Notes: generated by a model from the sequence alone, not told the origin. A stretch of 64,000 bases of DNA from Methylobacterium pseudosasicola (GCF_900114535.1 NZ_FOTK01000001.1:310001-374000), one strand, 5' to 3'. Counted from the stretch's first letter, positions 20,827 to 30,617 are shown. Program-made: numbers and translations.

Positions 20827-20919
20827 CACGTTTGGCGCCCGCGTATTGTCTTGCGCGCAATCTTGTTTTCGTCGCCCGGCACCCCATAACCCGGCTCCCG
20901 AAGCCAGGATGGGACCCCC

Positions 20920-21606
20920 ATGAAGCACGTCACAAAAACACTCGCCGCCGCCGGACTGACGGCTCTGCTGTCGAGCGCGGCCTTCGCCGCCCAGGTCGAG
21001 CGCGTCCGCGGCACCATCGACAAGGCCGAGGGCAGCACGCTCACCATCAAGACCGAGGACGGCAAGTCAGAGACCGTCGATGTCGGCGGTGCGAAGTTCG
21101 CCTGGGTCGTCCCGTCGAGCCTCGACCAGATCAAGGACGGCGTCTTCATCGGCACGGCCACCAAGGGCGAGAACCCGATGACGGCCCTCGAAGTCGTGCT
21201 CTTCCCCGAGTCGATGCGCGGCACCGGCGAGGGCCATTACGGCTGGGACTCGATCACCGACCAGACCGGCGGCGCCGGCTCCAAGGTGAAGAGCGCCATG
21301 ACCAACGGCACCGTGAAGGCCGAGACGGCCAACGCCCCGAAGGTCAAGAGCGCCATGACCAATGGCACCGTGAAGGCCGACAAGGCGGCGTCGGGCGGCG
21401 AGCGCACCCTGACGGTGAGCTACGGCAAGGACGGGTCCAAGGAGATCGTGGTGCCGTCCTCGGCGCCGATCGTCGCCTTCGAGCCGGCCGACAAGGCGAT
21501 CCTGGCGCCCGGCTCCAAGGTCTTCGCCGTGGTCGCCAAGGATGGCGCCAAGGCTGAGGGCAAGCTCGTTGCGGTCGGCAAGGACGGCCTCACCCCGCCG
21601 ATGTGA
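20920..21606 (+). CDS. Secreted protein of unknown function with internal tandem duplication
   Basis: A 228-residue protein with a clear Sec signal peptide (cleavage expected after AAFAA near residue 24), so it is probably periplasmic. The mature part begins with a beta-rich segment (RGTIDKAEGSTLTIKTEDG). In the middle, VKSAMTNGTVKAE is repeated as VKSAMTNGTVKAD 20 residues later, a recent-looking duplication. No enzyme motif is recognised. It follows the acnA terminator and so has its own promoter. Confidence 0.75.
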   Translation: MKHVTKTLAAAGLTALLSSAAFAAQVERVRGTIDKAEGSTLTIKTEDGKSETVDVGGAKFAWVVPSSLDQIKDGVFIGTATKGENPMTALEVVLFPESMRGTGEGHYGWDSITDQTGGAGSKVKSAMTNGTVKAETANAPKVKSAMTNGTVKADKAASGGERTLTVSYGKDGSKEIVVPSSAPIVAFEPADKAILAPGSKVFAVVAKDGAKAEGKLVAVGKDGLTPPM

Positions 21607-21620
21607 TGTTTGGGAGTCTT

Positions 21621-21657
21621 CGCGTACCGCGGCCGGCCGGACCGGCCGCGGTACGCG
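21621..21657 (+). terminator. Long perfect hairpin after the secreted-protein gene
   Basis: CGCGTACCGCGGCCGG (21621-21636) pairs exactly with CCGGCCGCGGTACGCG (21642-21657) around the loop CCGGA, 15 bases past the stop. There is no T-tract. A second hairpin, CTGCAGGTTC/GAACCTGCAG, lies at 21683-21715. The rest of the gap to 22086 is gene-free, and 21880-22000 is strikingly AT-rich. Confidence 0.55.
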
Positions 21658-22086
21658 GACTCCTCATCGAAGCTCGGGCGTTCTGCAGGTTCGGAGACGA
21701 AGGCTGAACCTGCAGCGTTCGGGCGATGGCGCATCGCCTCCGGGATGGGTCGAGCGTATGCACAAATCATTGGCACGCTCGGGCGCCGTGCAGGGGGAGG
21801 GACTGGGCTTTTCACATCCGTGAGCAACGGCCGTGAATCAGCAATCCGTCTCGCAGCAGGTGATCAGTTTTTGGGATAAGTCAATACATATACAATTCTA
21901 TTCAAATTTTATAAAAGAAAATCGCTAATCAAATTGAAACTTTGTGTGAGAAATCGGTGCGTTATATAACCGGGCAAATTATGTTCGGTTTGTGGGCAGC
22001 GTAATCCGGCCGATCTCAGGCGTTGATATTTTCGCGACCGTGCTAGAATATCTGCGATCTAGCATCGAAGACGCGAGACTGGCGCG

Positions 22087-23784
22087 ATGAAATTCTTGCG
22101 CGACGCAAAAATTCTTGTGAAGTTTATAATTCCGCTTGCCATTATAGCCTTCACGGCGGGAGGATTGCTCCTCTACGCCCGTTCGAGCTTGATCGCGCAG
22201 TCAGGACAGACTCGGCAGATCGTCGATGTGCAGGCCAAGCGCCTCGCGCTGATCCTCAGCCTCCAGATCGATGGCAGCGAGATTTCTGTCCAGGCCCGGA
22301 ACCTCGTCCTGGAGACGCGGGACTCCCAGATGGCGGGGTACGAGACCCGCATCAAGCAGGCCAAGGCGCACGCCTTCGGCGTCATCGATGAGCTGGGGAA
22401 GCTCACCGATACGGCCGAGCGGCGCGCGGCGAACGACGCGCTGCGCCAGACCTTGACGGCGCTCGGTGCGGTCATCGACCGGGTCGTCGCCAGCGCGGAG
22501 CAAGGCGACAGCGAACTCGCGCGCGACATCCTGTTGGGCGACGGCAATCCGCTGCGCGCGAAGCTGTGGGAGCTGGCGCGAGCTCGGGTCGAGGTTCTGA
22601 CGACCGAACTCCAGAACGAGCGCGACGCGTCCGAGCAATCGGCCTCGCGCGCTACCCTCACGCTGGTCGCAGCGGCCTCGATCGGCCTCGTCGTCGCCAT
22701 CGCGGCGGGCGTGGCGGTGGTCGTCCTGGGCGTTGCGGCGCCCCTCAAGAAGCTGGTCCGGACGCTCGAACGGATGGGGCGCGGGGAGATCGACAGCGAC
22801 ATCGCCGAGGCCGCCCGCGGCGACGAGATCGGCGCGGTCGGGCGTGTGGTCGAGGGGATCAAGCGGATGGTCGCCGAGAGGGCGGCGGAGCAGGCCGAAA
22901 TCCGGCGCCGCGTTGAAGCGGAGGCTTCGGCCGAGCGCAGGCGCGCCCGGGCCGAGCTGGCCGAGCGCTTCGAGCGGACCATGGGCGGCATCGTCGGTGC
23001 CGTGTCGAACTCGGCCTCCGAGCTTCAGAACGCCGCCCAGAGCATGACCGACACTGCCAGCCTCGCGGCGATGCAGGCCGCCACCGTCGCGGCGGCGGCC
23101 GAGGAAGCCGCCGGCAACGTCCAGACCGTGGCGACGGCCGCGGAGGAGCTGGGCACCTCGGTTCAGGAGATCGGCCGGCAGATCACCGGATCGGCCGATC
23201 TGACCCGGATTGCGGCGCGGGAGGCCGGTGAGACGACTCAGCTCGTCCAGGCCCTGAACCAGACTTCGGTGAAGATCGGCGAGATGGTCGGGCTGATCGC
23301 CAGCATCGCCAGCCAGACCAACCTGCTGGCGCTCAACGCGACCATCGAGGCGGCCCGGGCCGGCGAGGCCGGGCGCGGCTTCGCCGTCGTCGCCAGCGAG
23401 GTGAAGGAGCTGGCCAGCCAGACCGCCAAGGTTACGGACGAGATCACTGGCCAGATCGGCGCGATCCGGGCGGTGACCGAGAACGCCGTGGCGGCGATCG
23501 GGGGCATCACCGGCCGGATCGGCGAGATCGACGGCGTCACCGCCAGCATCGCTACGGCGGTGGAGGAGCAGGGCGCTGCGACCCAGGAGATCGTCCGCAA
23601 CGTCGCTCAGGCCGCGTCGGGCACCGGCGAGGTGACCAGCAACATCGTCGGGGTCGCGGAGGCGTCCGAGAAGACCGGGGCGGCCGCGACCCAGGTGCTG
23701 GGCGCAGCCGCCGTGCTCTCGGATCAGTCCGGGCGTCTGAACGCCGAGGTGGCCCGCTTCCTCAACGGCATCCGGGCCGCTTGA
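22087..23784 (+). CDS. Methyl-accepting chemotaxis protein
   Basis: A 565-residue chemoreceptor. Transmembrane helix 1 is near residues 12-28, followed by a periplasmic helical sensor region, transmembrane helix 2 near residues 193-217, a HAMP linker, and a cytoplasmic signalling domain. The conserved hairpin tip reads [20 protein letters not shown] near residues 412-431. Coiled-coil heptads flank the tip. The ligand cannot be inferred. An AT-rich region and a TTGATA/GAATAT-like promoter near 22023-22050 precede the gene. Confidence 0.93.
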   Translation: MKFLRDAKILVKFIIPLAIIAFTAGGLLLYARSSLIAQSGQTRQIVDVQAKRLALILSLQIDGSEISVQARNLVLETRDSQMAGYETRIKQAKAHAFGVIDELGKLTDTAERRAANDALRQTLTALGAVIDRVVASAEQGDSELARDILLGDGNPLRAKLWELARARVEVLTTELQNERDASEQSASRATLTLVAAASIGLVVAIAAGVAVVVLGVAAPLKKLVRTLERMGRGEIDSDIAEAARGDEIGAVGRVVEGIKRMVAERAAEQAEIRRRVEAEASAERRRARAELAERFERTMGGIVGAVSNSASELQNAAQSMTDTASLAAMQAATVAAAAEEAAGNVQTVATAAEELGTSVQEIGRQITGSADLTRIAAREAGETTQLVQALNQTSVKIGEMVGLIASIASQTNLLALNATIEAARAGEAGRGFAVVASEVKELASQTAKVTDEITGQIGAIRAVTENAVAAIGGITGRIGEIDGVTASIATAVEEQGAATQEIVRNVAQAASGTGEVTSNIVGVAEASEKTGAAATQVLGAAAVLSDQSGRLNAEVARFLNGIRAA

Positions 23785-23828
23785 GGAACATTCTTTCGGT
23801 CCGATAGCCTCACAAAAATCATGGTTTC

Positions 23829-23924
23829 AAAAGGTCTTCGACCTTTTGCGGGTGCAGGACGGAGCCCTGCGAGGCCTCGGGGCTCCGCGCACCGAACCCC
23901 GCCAAAGGGCCGCAGGCCCTTTGG
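23829..23924. repeat. Two adjacent hairpins in the gap after the chemoreceptor
   Basis: AAAAGGTC-TTC-GACCTTTT (23829-23847) and CCAAAGGGCC-GCA-GGCCCTTTGG (23902-23924) are both perfect. They lie between two convergent genes and could terminate transcription from both sides. The surrounding text resembles a dispersed intergenic repeat, but only one copy is in this window. Confidence 0.6.
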
Positions 23925-23957
23925 AAACCCCTGCTCTGGCCGTGTGATCGCGCCGTA

Positions 23958-24620
<663 letters not shown>

Positions 24621-24672
24621 GGTCGTCTCCTGATAGCGTGGCGCGCTCAAGCGCGGCCGGATCTGGCTATGT

Positions 24673-24781
24673 CCCTCCCCCTTGCGGGGAGGGGGAGGGG
24701 TGGGGGTGGTTCAGACGGGACCGCAGAGCCTCATCCGGCACCACCCCCACCTCCGGCTCCTCCCCGCAAGGGGGAGGAGAG
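24673..24781. repeat. Palindromic repeat family, copy B, inside scoA-scoB
   Basis: The left arm CCCTCCCCCTTGCGGGG and right arm CCCCGCAAGGGGGAGG enclose GGTGGGGGTGG and CCACCCCCACC, as in the copies at 3777, 48390 and 57528. It occupies most of the 179-base gap between the two CoA-transferase subunit genes and so would form a hairpin within the operon mRNA. Confidence 0.88.
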
Positions 24782-24799
24782 AAGCGTGGAGGCGCGCGC

Positions 24800-25537
24800 C
24801 TAATGCGTGCCGCCGCCGGCAGCTGCGGGCGTGCTGTCGCCGCGCTTACGCACGGTGCGTTGCTCGATGCGCTTCTCGCGCAGGCCCACCTCGATGATCC
24901 GCTTCACGAAGATCCCGGGCGTGTGGATCGTGTCCGGGTCGATCTCGCCTGGCTTCACGAGGTGCTCCACTTGCGCCACAGTCATCTTGGCGGCGGTCGC
25001 CATCATCGGGTTGAAGTTGCGCGCGGTCATCCGGTAGCGGAGGTTGCCCTCGGTATCGCCGGTATGGGCGTGCACGAGGGCGAGGTCGGCGAACAGGCCG
25101 CGCTCCATCACGTAGTGCTCGCCGTCGAACTCTCGCACTTCTTTGCCTTCGGCGACCTTGGTGCCGACGCCGGTCTTGGTGAAGAAGGCCGGGATGCCGG
25201 CGCCACCCGCGCGGATGCGCTCGGCCAAGGTGCCTTGCGGGTTGAACTCGATCTCCAGCTCGCCCCCGAGATACTGCCGGGCGAACTCCTTGTTCTCGCC
25301 GACATAGGACGAGATCATCTTGCGCACCTGCCGCGTGTCCAGGAGCTTGCCTAGGCCGACCCCGTCGATGCCGGCGTTGTTCGACACGATGGTCAGGCCC
25401 TTGACCCCCGAAACGCGCACCGCCTCGATCAGCTCGTCGGGGATGCCGCAGAGGCCGAAGCCGCCGCACATCACCATCATGTCGTCGCGCAGCAATCCGG
25501 CCAGAGCCGCCGTAGGATCCGTGTAGACCTTCTTCAT
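24800..25537 (-). CDS. scoA: 3-oxoacid CoA-transferase subunit A
   Basis: A 245-residue alpha subunit. It shows the CoA-transferase signature MVMCGGFGLCGIPDELIEA near residues 21-39, and GGAGIPAFFTKTGVGT mid-protein. The ATG at 25537 has a good upstream site (AAAGGACGG). The partner gene scoB lies downstream, separated by a palindromic repeat instead of the usual tight junction. The pair serves ketone-body or polyhydroxybutyrate-derived acetoacetate metabolism. Confidence 0.9.
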   Translation of the reverse strand: MKKVYTDPTAALAGLLRDDMMVMCGGFGLCGIPDELIEAVRVSGVKGLTIVSNNAGIDGVGLGKLLDTRQVRKMISSYVGENKEFARQYLGGELEIEFNPQGTLAERIRAGGAGIPAFFTKTGVGTKVAEGKEVREFDGEHYVMERGLFADLALVHAHTGDTEGNLRYRMTARNFNPMMATAAKMTVAQVEHLVKPGEIDPDTIHTPGIFVKRIIEVGLREKRIEQRTVRKRGDSTPAAAGGGTH

Positions 25538-25851
25538 CGAACCGTCCTTTTCCCGTCCGGTCTGACCCGGCCGAAACCTTGGGAAGCGCGTTTCCTCGGG
25601 TCTGCTGTCCCTGATTCCGCTGACGAAATCCAGTACCGGTATCCTCGGCACACATGGCGTCCGGGGCGATCCGTAACCCGCACCGCGTTGGGGAGAGCGC
25701 AGCGGCTCGCGCGGCCCCCCGCAGACAAGGCCGGCGGAGCACGCTATGACGTGCACCCAACGAGCAGACCCGACCGGGCCGCGACGGCTTGAGGGGGCTG
25801 GCGCGGCACCCGGCCCTCGGCCGCAGCCGCGGCTCGCCCATCCGGAGCACG
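25538..25851. other. Gene-free divergent intergenic region
   Basis: This 314-base gap separates the divergent scoA and AsmA-like genes and should hold both promoters. I see no convincing gene, hairpin or operator in it. Confidence 0.5.
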
Positions 25852-27651
25852 ATGTCGCCCCGACGCCCCATCTTCCTTCTCGCCCTCGCAGGCCTGACCC
25901 TGGCGGGCCTCGGCCTGCGGGACTGGCCGGTCGACGGCCGCCGGGCGATGACCTTCGCGGGCGGCGCGCTGGACGATTACGGCCTGACGCTGACCGCCGA
26001 GGGCCCGGCGCGCCTCACGCTCCTGCCTCTTCCGCGCCTGTCCCTCGGTCCCGTCCGCGTCGCCGCCGGCCCCACGGGGTCGACCCTCGCCGAGGGCGGA
26101 AGCCTGACGATCGACCTCGATCCGCTGGGGCTCCTGGCCGGCCGCGCCGCCCTGGGCGGTCTCCGGCTCGAAGGCGCCAGCCTGTCGCCGGATGCCGAGG
26201 CCTGGAGCGTGCCGCTCGCCCAGCTGTCCGCGCGGATGCGCTCGGGCGCGACGCAGCGCCCCCGCTGGCTGACCGTGACCGGCGCCCGCATCGCCGGGGG
26301 CGACGAGGCCCGGGACATCGACATCGACCTCGCTTGGCCGTTCTGGAGCGCCTCCGCGGAGGCCCGAGCGAGCCTGACTTGGCGGGGCGTGCCGACGCGG
26401 ATCGCGCTGACCCATCTGCGGCCCGCCGACATCGTTCAGGGGCTTGCGACCCCATTTACCGCCGCAGTGACGTGGCCCGACGGCAATCTGGCGGTCGACG
26501 GCACCGCAAGCCCGCCGCCGAAGGGAGGCGCCCTGCCGGTGCTGGCCGGGCGCGCCCGGTTCGAGAGCCGCGCGCTCCCCGAAACCCTGGCCTGGCTCGG
26601 CCATGACGCGCCGCTTTCCTCGCTCGCCGGGGCTTTCTCCCTCGACGGGCGTTTCGAGACTTCGGACCGATCCGTATCCTGGCCGAGCCTGCGCGTTGGG
26701 CTCGGTGACGACGTGCTGGAAGGCGCAGGCGCCGTGACCTTCGGGCCGGGGGCCGTGCCGCGGCTCTCGGTCCAGGCGACCCTGGCGGCCGAGACGCTCA
26801 ACCTCGCGCCGCTGATCGGTGACGTGATCAAGCTGTTCGACGCGGAGGCCGCGCCCCTGGCCCTGGCGCCGCTGACCAAGGGGGATCTCGACCTGCGCCT
26901 GTCGGCAGCGGAAAGCCGGGTCGGACCTTTCCAGGTTCAGGACCTCGCCGCCAGCATCCTGGTGCGGGACGCCGCGCTGGAAGTCGCGGTGAACCGCGCC
27001 CGCCTCCAGGACGGGACGCTCAAGGGGCGTCTTACCCTGGCGAGCGCCGAGGATCCCGCCGAGACCGAGGTGCGGATGCAGGGCAGCCTGGATCGGGTCG
27101 ATGTTGGGGCTCTGCTCGGCGAGATCGGCGGCGGCCGCTGGATGAGCGGCCCCTTGCAGGGCCAAGTCACTCTGGAGGGCAGTGCCCGGGACAGTGCCGG
27201 CCTGCTCGCTCATCTGGGGGGGCGTGCCACGCTGGCCATCGACGGCGGCACGATCTCGGGCCTCGACCTAGCCGAGGTCGTCCACCGCAACGGCGCCGTC
27301 CCCGCCGGGGCGCTCGCGCGCCGCAACGGCCGGACCGCCTTCGAGCGTGCCGCGATCACCCTGCGTTTCTCCGACGGGATCGGCGAGTTCGCCGAGTCCG
27401 GCCTGCGCGGGCCGAGCGTCGGGGCCAACCTGCAGGGTCAGGTCTCGCTGCCCGGGCGGCGGATCGAGGCCCGGGGCGATCTGGCGCTTCGCGCCGCCGA
27501 CCCGTCCCGCGGCCTCCTGTTCGAGGTTTCGGGGCCGTGGGACGCGCCGACCGCGCTGGTCGTTCCCCACGGCGAGGCGATGCTGCCCGATCCCTTCAAG
27601 GTTCCGGCCGCCCTCGGGCTGAGCGGCAACGCCCGCGCCTACGCGCCCTGA
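25852..27651 (+). CDS. AsmA-like protein (AsmA_2/DUF3971-type C-terminus)
   Basis: A 599-residue protein with an N-terminal membrane anchor (PIFLLALAGLTLAGLGL) followed by long beta-rich, low-complexity segments. The C-terminal part ALAGLL-type layout, here GLLAHLGGRATLAIDGGTIS near residue 450 with GALARRNGRTAFERA, is typical of AsmA C-terminal domains. Such proteins are thought to help lipid transport and outer-membrane homeostasis. The ATG at 25852 places the anchor directly at the N-terminus; 21 upstream in-frame codons look non-coding. Confidence 0.75.
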   Translation: MSPRRPIFLLALAGLTLAGLGLRDWPVDGRRAMTFAGGALDDYGLTLTAEGPARLTLLPLPRLSLGPVRVAAGPTGSTLAEGGSLTIDLDPLGLLAGRAALGGLRLEGASLSPDAEAWSVPLAQLSARMRSGATQRPRWLTVTGARIAGGDEARDIDIDLAWPFWSASAEARASLTWRGVPTRIALTHLRPADIVQGLATPFTAAVTWPDGNLAVDGTASPPPKGGALPVLAGRARFESRALPETLAWLGHDAPLSSLAGAFSLDGRFETSDRSVSWPSLRVGLGDDVLEGAGAVTFGPGAVPRLSVQATLAAETLNLAPLIGDVIKLFDAEAAPLALAPLTKGDLDLRLSAAESRVGPFQVQDLAASILVRDAALEVAVNRARLQDGTLKGRLTLASAEDPAETEVRMQGSLDRVDVGALLGEIGGGRWMSGPLQGQVTLEGSARDSAGLLAHLGGRATLAIDGGTISGLDLAEVVHRNGAVPAGALARRNGRTAFERAAITLRFSDGIGEFAESGLRGPSVGANLQGQVSLPGRRIEARGDLALRAADPSRGLLFEVSGPWDAPTALVVPHGEAMLPDPFKVPAALGLSGNARAYAP

Positions 27652-27707
27652 TGCGGGCGATGGCACCGACGCTCGCCCGATTCTAAGCTTCGGCTTCAAC
27701 CCAATCC

Positions 27708-28496
27708 GTGACCCCCATGCGCCCCCTGCTTGTCGAGGAACCCGTCACCCGCGCCGGACCGTTGTCGCGGCAGCTCGCGGTGTTCGCCATCATCGCCACG
27801 GGGCTCGCCCTGATCGTGGTGCGCGACCCGCGCGCCGATACCGATGCGGCTTTGGTCGCGCTGGCGGCCGGGCTCTGCGTCGCCCTGGCCGCGGCGGCCG
27901 CCTCCGTGTTCGCCTTCGTGCAGGTCTGGCGCGAGGGCGCGCGGGGTCTGGGGGCCGCGCTCGCCGGATTGTTCCTGGCGCTGCTGCTTCTGGGCTATCC
28001 GGCCTATCTCGGCTTGCGCGGCCTGCGCCTGCCGGCCCTGTCGGACATTACCACCGACATCGACAACCCGCCGGCTTTCTCGCGCTCGCGCGCCGCCTTC
28101 GCGGCCCGGGGCGGGCGCTATCCCACGGATCCCGGCCCCGCGCTCCGCGAGCGCCAGCGCGGCGCCTACCCGCAGATCGCCCCGTTGACCCTCGATATCG
28201 GCGCCGACGAGGCGTTCGAACTGGCCCGCAAGGCCGCCCTCAACCGGCATTGGCAGATCGTCGAGGCAATCCGTCCGGGCGGACGCACCGGCAACGGCCG
28301 GATCGAGGCGGTGGCCCGCGGACTCATCCTCAACCTGCCCGACGACGTGACCGTACGGATTCGGCCCCGGGCCGACGGCGCTCGGATCGACGTGCGCTCG
28401 GCCTCCCGGCTCGGCGGCCGGGATTTCGGCACCAATGCCGACCGGATCCGTGCCTATCTCGACGATGTCGCCAACCTGGCGCTGGCTGTGAAGTAG
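27708..28496 (+). CDS. DUF1499 family membrane protein
   Basis: A 262-residue protein with three N-terminal hydrophobic segments (about residues 25-115), then a soluble DUF1499 domain that includes SDITTDIDNPPAF and, near the C-terminus, RSASRLGGRDFGTNADRIRAYL, both diagnostic of the family. Function unknown. It starts with GTG at 27708, with an in-frame ATG at 27717 as an alternative. It follows the AsmA-like gene by 56 bases. Confidence 0.82.
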   Translation: MTPMRPLLVEEPVTRAGPLSRQLAVFAIIATGLALIVVRDPRADTDAALVALAAGLCVALAAAAASVFAFVQVWREGARGLGAALAGLFLALLLLGYPAYLGLRGLRLPALSDITTDIDNPPAFSRSRAAFAARGGRYPTDPGPALRERQRGAYPQIAPLTLDIGADEAFELARKAALNRHWQIVEAIRPGGRTGNGRIEAVARGLILNLPDDVTVRIRPRADGARIDVRSASRLGGRDFGTNADRIRAYLDDVANLALAVK

Positions 28497-28500
28497 TCCG

Positions 28501-29421
28501 TCAGGCCGGCGCGTAGGCGCTGTCGAGACGCGGCGGTCCCTCGCAGGCCACGAGCCCGCGCCCGACCAGATCCTCGAGATGGGCGAAGACCGACAGGGCG
28601 GCAGCGCCGTGCAGCCGCGGGTCGAGGCCCTGGTAGATCGCCGCGACCACCTCCGGGATGCGGACATCGCCGGCAACCAGCCGGGCGCGGATCGCCGCCT
28701 CCCGCTGGCGGCGATGGCCGATGAGGCAGCGGACGAGACGCGCGGGCTCGCGCACCGGGCCGCCATGGCCCGGCCAGTAGATCGTCTCGCCGCGTCCGCG
28801 CAGCTTTTCCAGCGAGGCCATGTAGGCGCGCATCTCGCCGTCCGGGGGCGCTACGATCGTGGTGTTCCAGGCCATCACGTGGTCGCCCGAGAACAGCGCC
28901 TCCGCCTCCGGCAGCGCGAAGGCGAGGTGGTTCATGGTGTGGCCGGGGGTCTCCAAGGCCACGAGGGTCCAGCCCGGCCCGGAGACCGTGTCGCCCTCCG
29001 CCATCACGCGCTCGGGGGCGTGGGCCTTGTCGGAACTGGCGTCGAGCACCGGCGTCTCGCCCTCCGCCAGGGCGCGGGCGGCCCGATGCGGGCCACAGCC
29101 GACGATTGGCGCTCCGGTCCGGGCCGCCAGAAGCCGCGCCCCGGGCGAATGATCGCGATGGGTGTGGGTGACGACGATGGCCTCGACCTGCTCATCGGTG
29201 AGATCGGCCAGCAGCGCCTCGATATGGCTGGGATCATCCGGCCCGGGGTCGATGACCGCGACGCGCCGATCGCCGACCACGTAGGTGCAGGTGCCTGTGG
29301 CCGTGAACGGGCCACCGTTCGGAGCGATTCGTCGCCGGATCAGCGGCGCCACGCGCTCAAAGCGCCCAGCCTCGGGCAAGGACCGCTCGAAAGTCGGCCC
29401 GCTTGCCTCGTCATCCGCCAT
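28501..29421 (-). CDS. Metallo-beta-lactamase fold hydrolase (LACTB2/RNase-like group)
   Basis: A roughly 306-residue MBL-fold hydrolase. The zinc motif is THTHRDHSPGARLL, with further ligands in LETPGHTMNHLAF, FSGDHVMAWNT and YWPGHGGPV. The C-terminal winged-helix-like segment (HLEDLVGRGLVACEG) is typical of the LACTB2-type group. An in-frame ATG at 29436 would add five residues; neither start has a strong ribosome site. The substrate is unknown. It converges on the DUF1499 gene. Confidence 0.83.
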   Translation of the reverse strand: MADDEASGPTFERSLPEAGRFERVAPLIRRRIAPNGGPFTATGTCTYVVGDRRVAVIDPGPDDPSHIEALLADLTDEQVEAIVVTHTHRDHSPGARLLAARTGAPIVGCGPHRAARALAEGETPVLDASSDKAHAPERVMAEGDTVSGPGWTLVALETPGHTMNHLAFALPEAEALFSGDHVMAWNTTIVAPPDGEMRAYMASLEKLRGRGETIYWPGHGGPVREPARLVRCLIGHRRQREAAIRARLVAGDVRIPEVVAAIYQGLDPRLHGAAALSVFAHLEDLVGRGLVACEGPPRLDSAYAPA

Positions 29422-29563
29422 CGCCACCCCGTGCATGCCCGGGGGTGGTTCTAGAGCCGGGCCCGCTCGCGGTGCAATCGGGCAGAGGTGTCGGGTGCAA
29501 TTCCCGGAGGGGATGGCTCGCGTGGTTTCAGGGTTGCCGAGCCGCCTTCGCTTCGCTTGCGGC

Positions 29564-29746
29564 TCAGTCCGCCCGGTGGGACCGGCCGGCCCGCACGCGG
29601 ACAGGCACCGGAACGGGTGCCGGTATCACGCCGAGACCGAGGGCCGCCGCACGCACAGCGTCGGCAGCCCCATCGACGATTTCCGTCACGCGCGCCGCCA
29701 GCGCGTTGGCCTTGGATCGAACGGCTCTCTTTGCAGCTTGCAGCAT
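29564..29746 (-). CDS. Predicted small stress-regulated protein (60 aa)
   Basis: A 60-residue reading frame starting MLQAAKRAVRSKANALAARV and ending in a proline-valine-rich tail (PAPVPVPVRVRAG). A ribosome-site-like AGGA precedes the ATG. The main support is a GGAAC-N16-CGTT promoter at 29783-29807 on this strand, about 40 bases upstream, which rules out the longer frame that starts at 29812. No family is recognised. The first 40 residues could form an amphipathic helix. Confidence 0.45.
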   Translation of the reverse strand: MLQAAKRAVRSKANALAARVTEIVDGAADAVRAAALGLGVIPAPVPVPVRVRAGRSHRAD

Positions 29747-29782
29747 CTCGGATCCTAGCTCGGACCTAATGATCTCTGTTCG

Positions 29783-29807
29783 AACGCTACCGTCTGGCTC
29801 CCGTTCC
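29783..29807 (-). promoter_or_regulatory. EcfG-type stress promoter (minus strand, 60-aa gene)
   Basis: On the minus strand GGAAC (29807-29803), 16 bases, then CGTT (29786-29783). This matches the EcfG sigma-factor consensus GGAAC-N16/17-CGTT known for the PhyR regulon. Confidence 0.65.
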
Positions 29808-29870
29808 GTCACGCATCGTCGCGGGCCGATCCGTAAGCGAGAGGAAAGGGAAGTCCTTTGTCAAGTGCGC

Positions 29871-29895
29871 GGAACCGAAGCGAAACCTTGGCGTT
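29871..29895 (+). promoter_or_regulatory. EcfG-type stress promoter (DUF1328 gene)
   Basis: GGAAC (29871-29875), 16 bases, CGTT (29892-29895), with the start codon of the DUF1328 gene 56 bases further on. Exact match to the EcfG consensus, and back-to-back with the minus-strand site at 29783. Confidence 0.75.
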
Positions 29896-29950
29896 TTCGA
29901 GTCCAGAACGACGCGGCCACCCGCGCCGGTACTTTTAAAGGATACGTACA

Positions 29951-30127
29951 ATGCTCGGTTGGGCCGTAACTTTCCTCGTCGTCGCTCTGGTCGCTGCTCT
30001 GCTCGGCTTCGGTGGTATTGCCGGAACCGCGATGGAAGCCGCCAAGCTGGTTTTCTTCGTGGCGATCGTCCTGTTCGCGATTTCCGCGGTCGTCGGCCTG
30101 ATGCGCGGCCGTTCGCCAACTCTGTAA
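29951..30127 (+). CDS. DUF1328 (YtjA-family) small membrane protein
   Basis: A 58-residue, two-helix membrane protein starting [20 protein letters not shown], with [16 protein letters not shown] between the helices and ending in a short basic tail. This is the classic DUF1328 pattern. The ATG follows AAAGGATA, a good ribosome site. The EcfG promoter 56 bases upstream places it in the general stress regulon, which agrees with the stress association of this family in related bacteria. Function unknown. Confidence 0.9.
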   Translation: MLGWAVTFLVVALVAALLGFGGIAGTAMEAAKLVFFVAIVLFAISAVVGLMRGRSPTL

Positions 30128-30174
30128 CGCGGTCGTAGCAACTGGCGCTGGCGCCAGGCTGACGAAGCGATTGC

Positions 30175-30207
30175 GGAAAAGCCGCCGCGAACACCGGCGG
30201 CTTTTCC
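30175..30207 (+). terminator. Intrinsic terminator after the DUF1328 gene
   Basis: GGAAAAGCCGCC pairs with GGCGGCTTTTCC around a nine-base loop. The A/T ends make it able to act in both directions, so it also serves nepR arriving from the other strand. Confidence 0.8.
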
Positions 30208-30254
30208 ATCTTCAGCGGTATCGAAGCGGAAGACAACACCGGCGGACATGCGGG

Positions 30255-30542
30255 TCAGGCCTTTTTGCGGTCCCCGCCATCGAGCTTCGCGATCAGTTCG
30301 GCGAAGCGATCCGGGACCGGCTGCTGGGCCACGGTGTCGTACATCGCACGCAACTGAGCGGCGAGGCGGTTGCGGGTGTGATCGCTCAGGCCGCCGCGGC
30401 CTGCTTGCCGCTCGCCCGGGACGGCAGTGGTGTTTCGCGTGTCGCCCGAGGCGATCGTCGTGGTGCCGGCCGGGGGATCGACGGTGGTTCCAGCATACGG
30501 ATCTCCTGCGCGGAGGTCCGCGTCCTTCCCCTCGTCCGCCAT
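30255..30542 (-). CDS. nepR: NepR anti-sigma factor
   Basis: A 95-residue protein whose C-terminal half contains the NepR core LRAMYDTVAQQPVPDRFAEL followed by IAKLD, the segment that binds EcfG and PhyR. The N-terminal half is polar and probably disordered. NepR sequesters the sigma factor EcfG until phosphorylated PhyR takes its place. The ATG has an AAGGGG site upstream. It is divergent from phyR with an EcfG promoter facing each gene, consistent with autoregulation of the circuit. Confidence 0.9.
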   Translation of the reverse strand: MADEGKDADLRAGDPYAGTTVDPPAGTTTIASGDTRNTTAVPGERQAGRGGLSDHTRNRLAAQLRAMYDTVAQQPVPDRFAELIAKLDGGDRKKA

Positions 30543-30617
30543 TCACACGCCCCTTGTTGCCGAAGTCCGCTGGGCCGCATTGTGCTGCGGCTCGACATAC
30601 GCCATGGCTGCGGCTGC

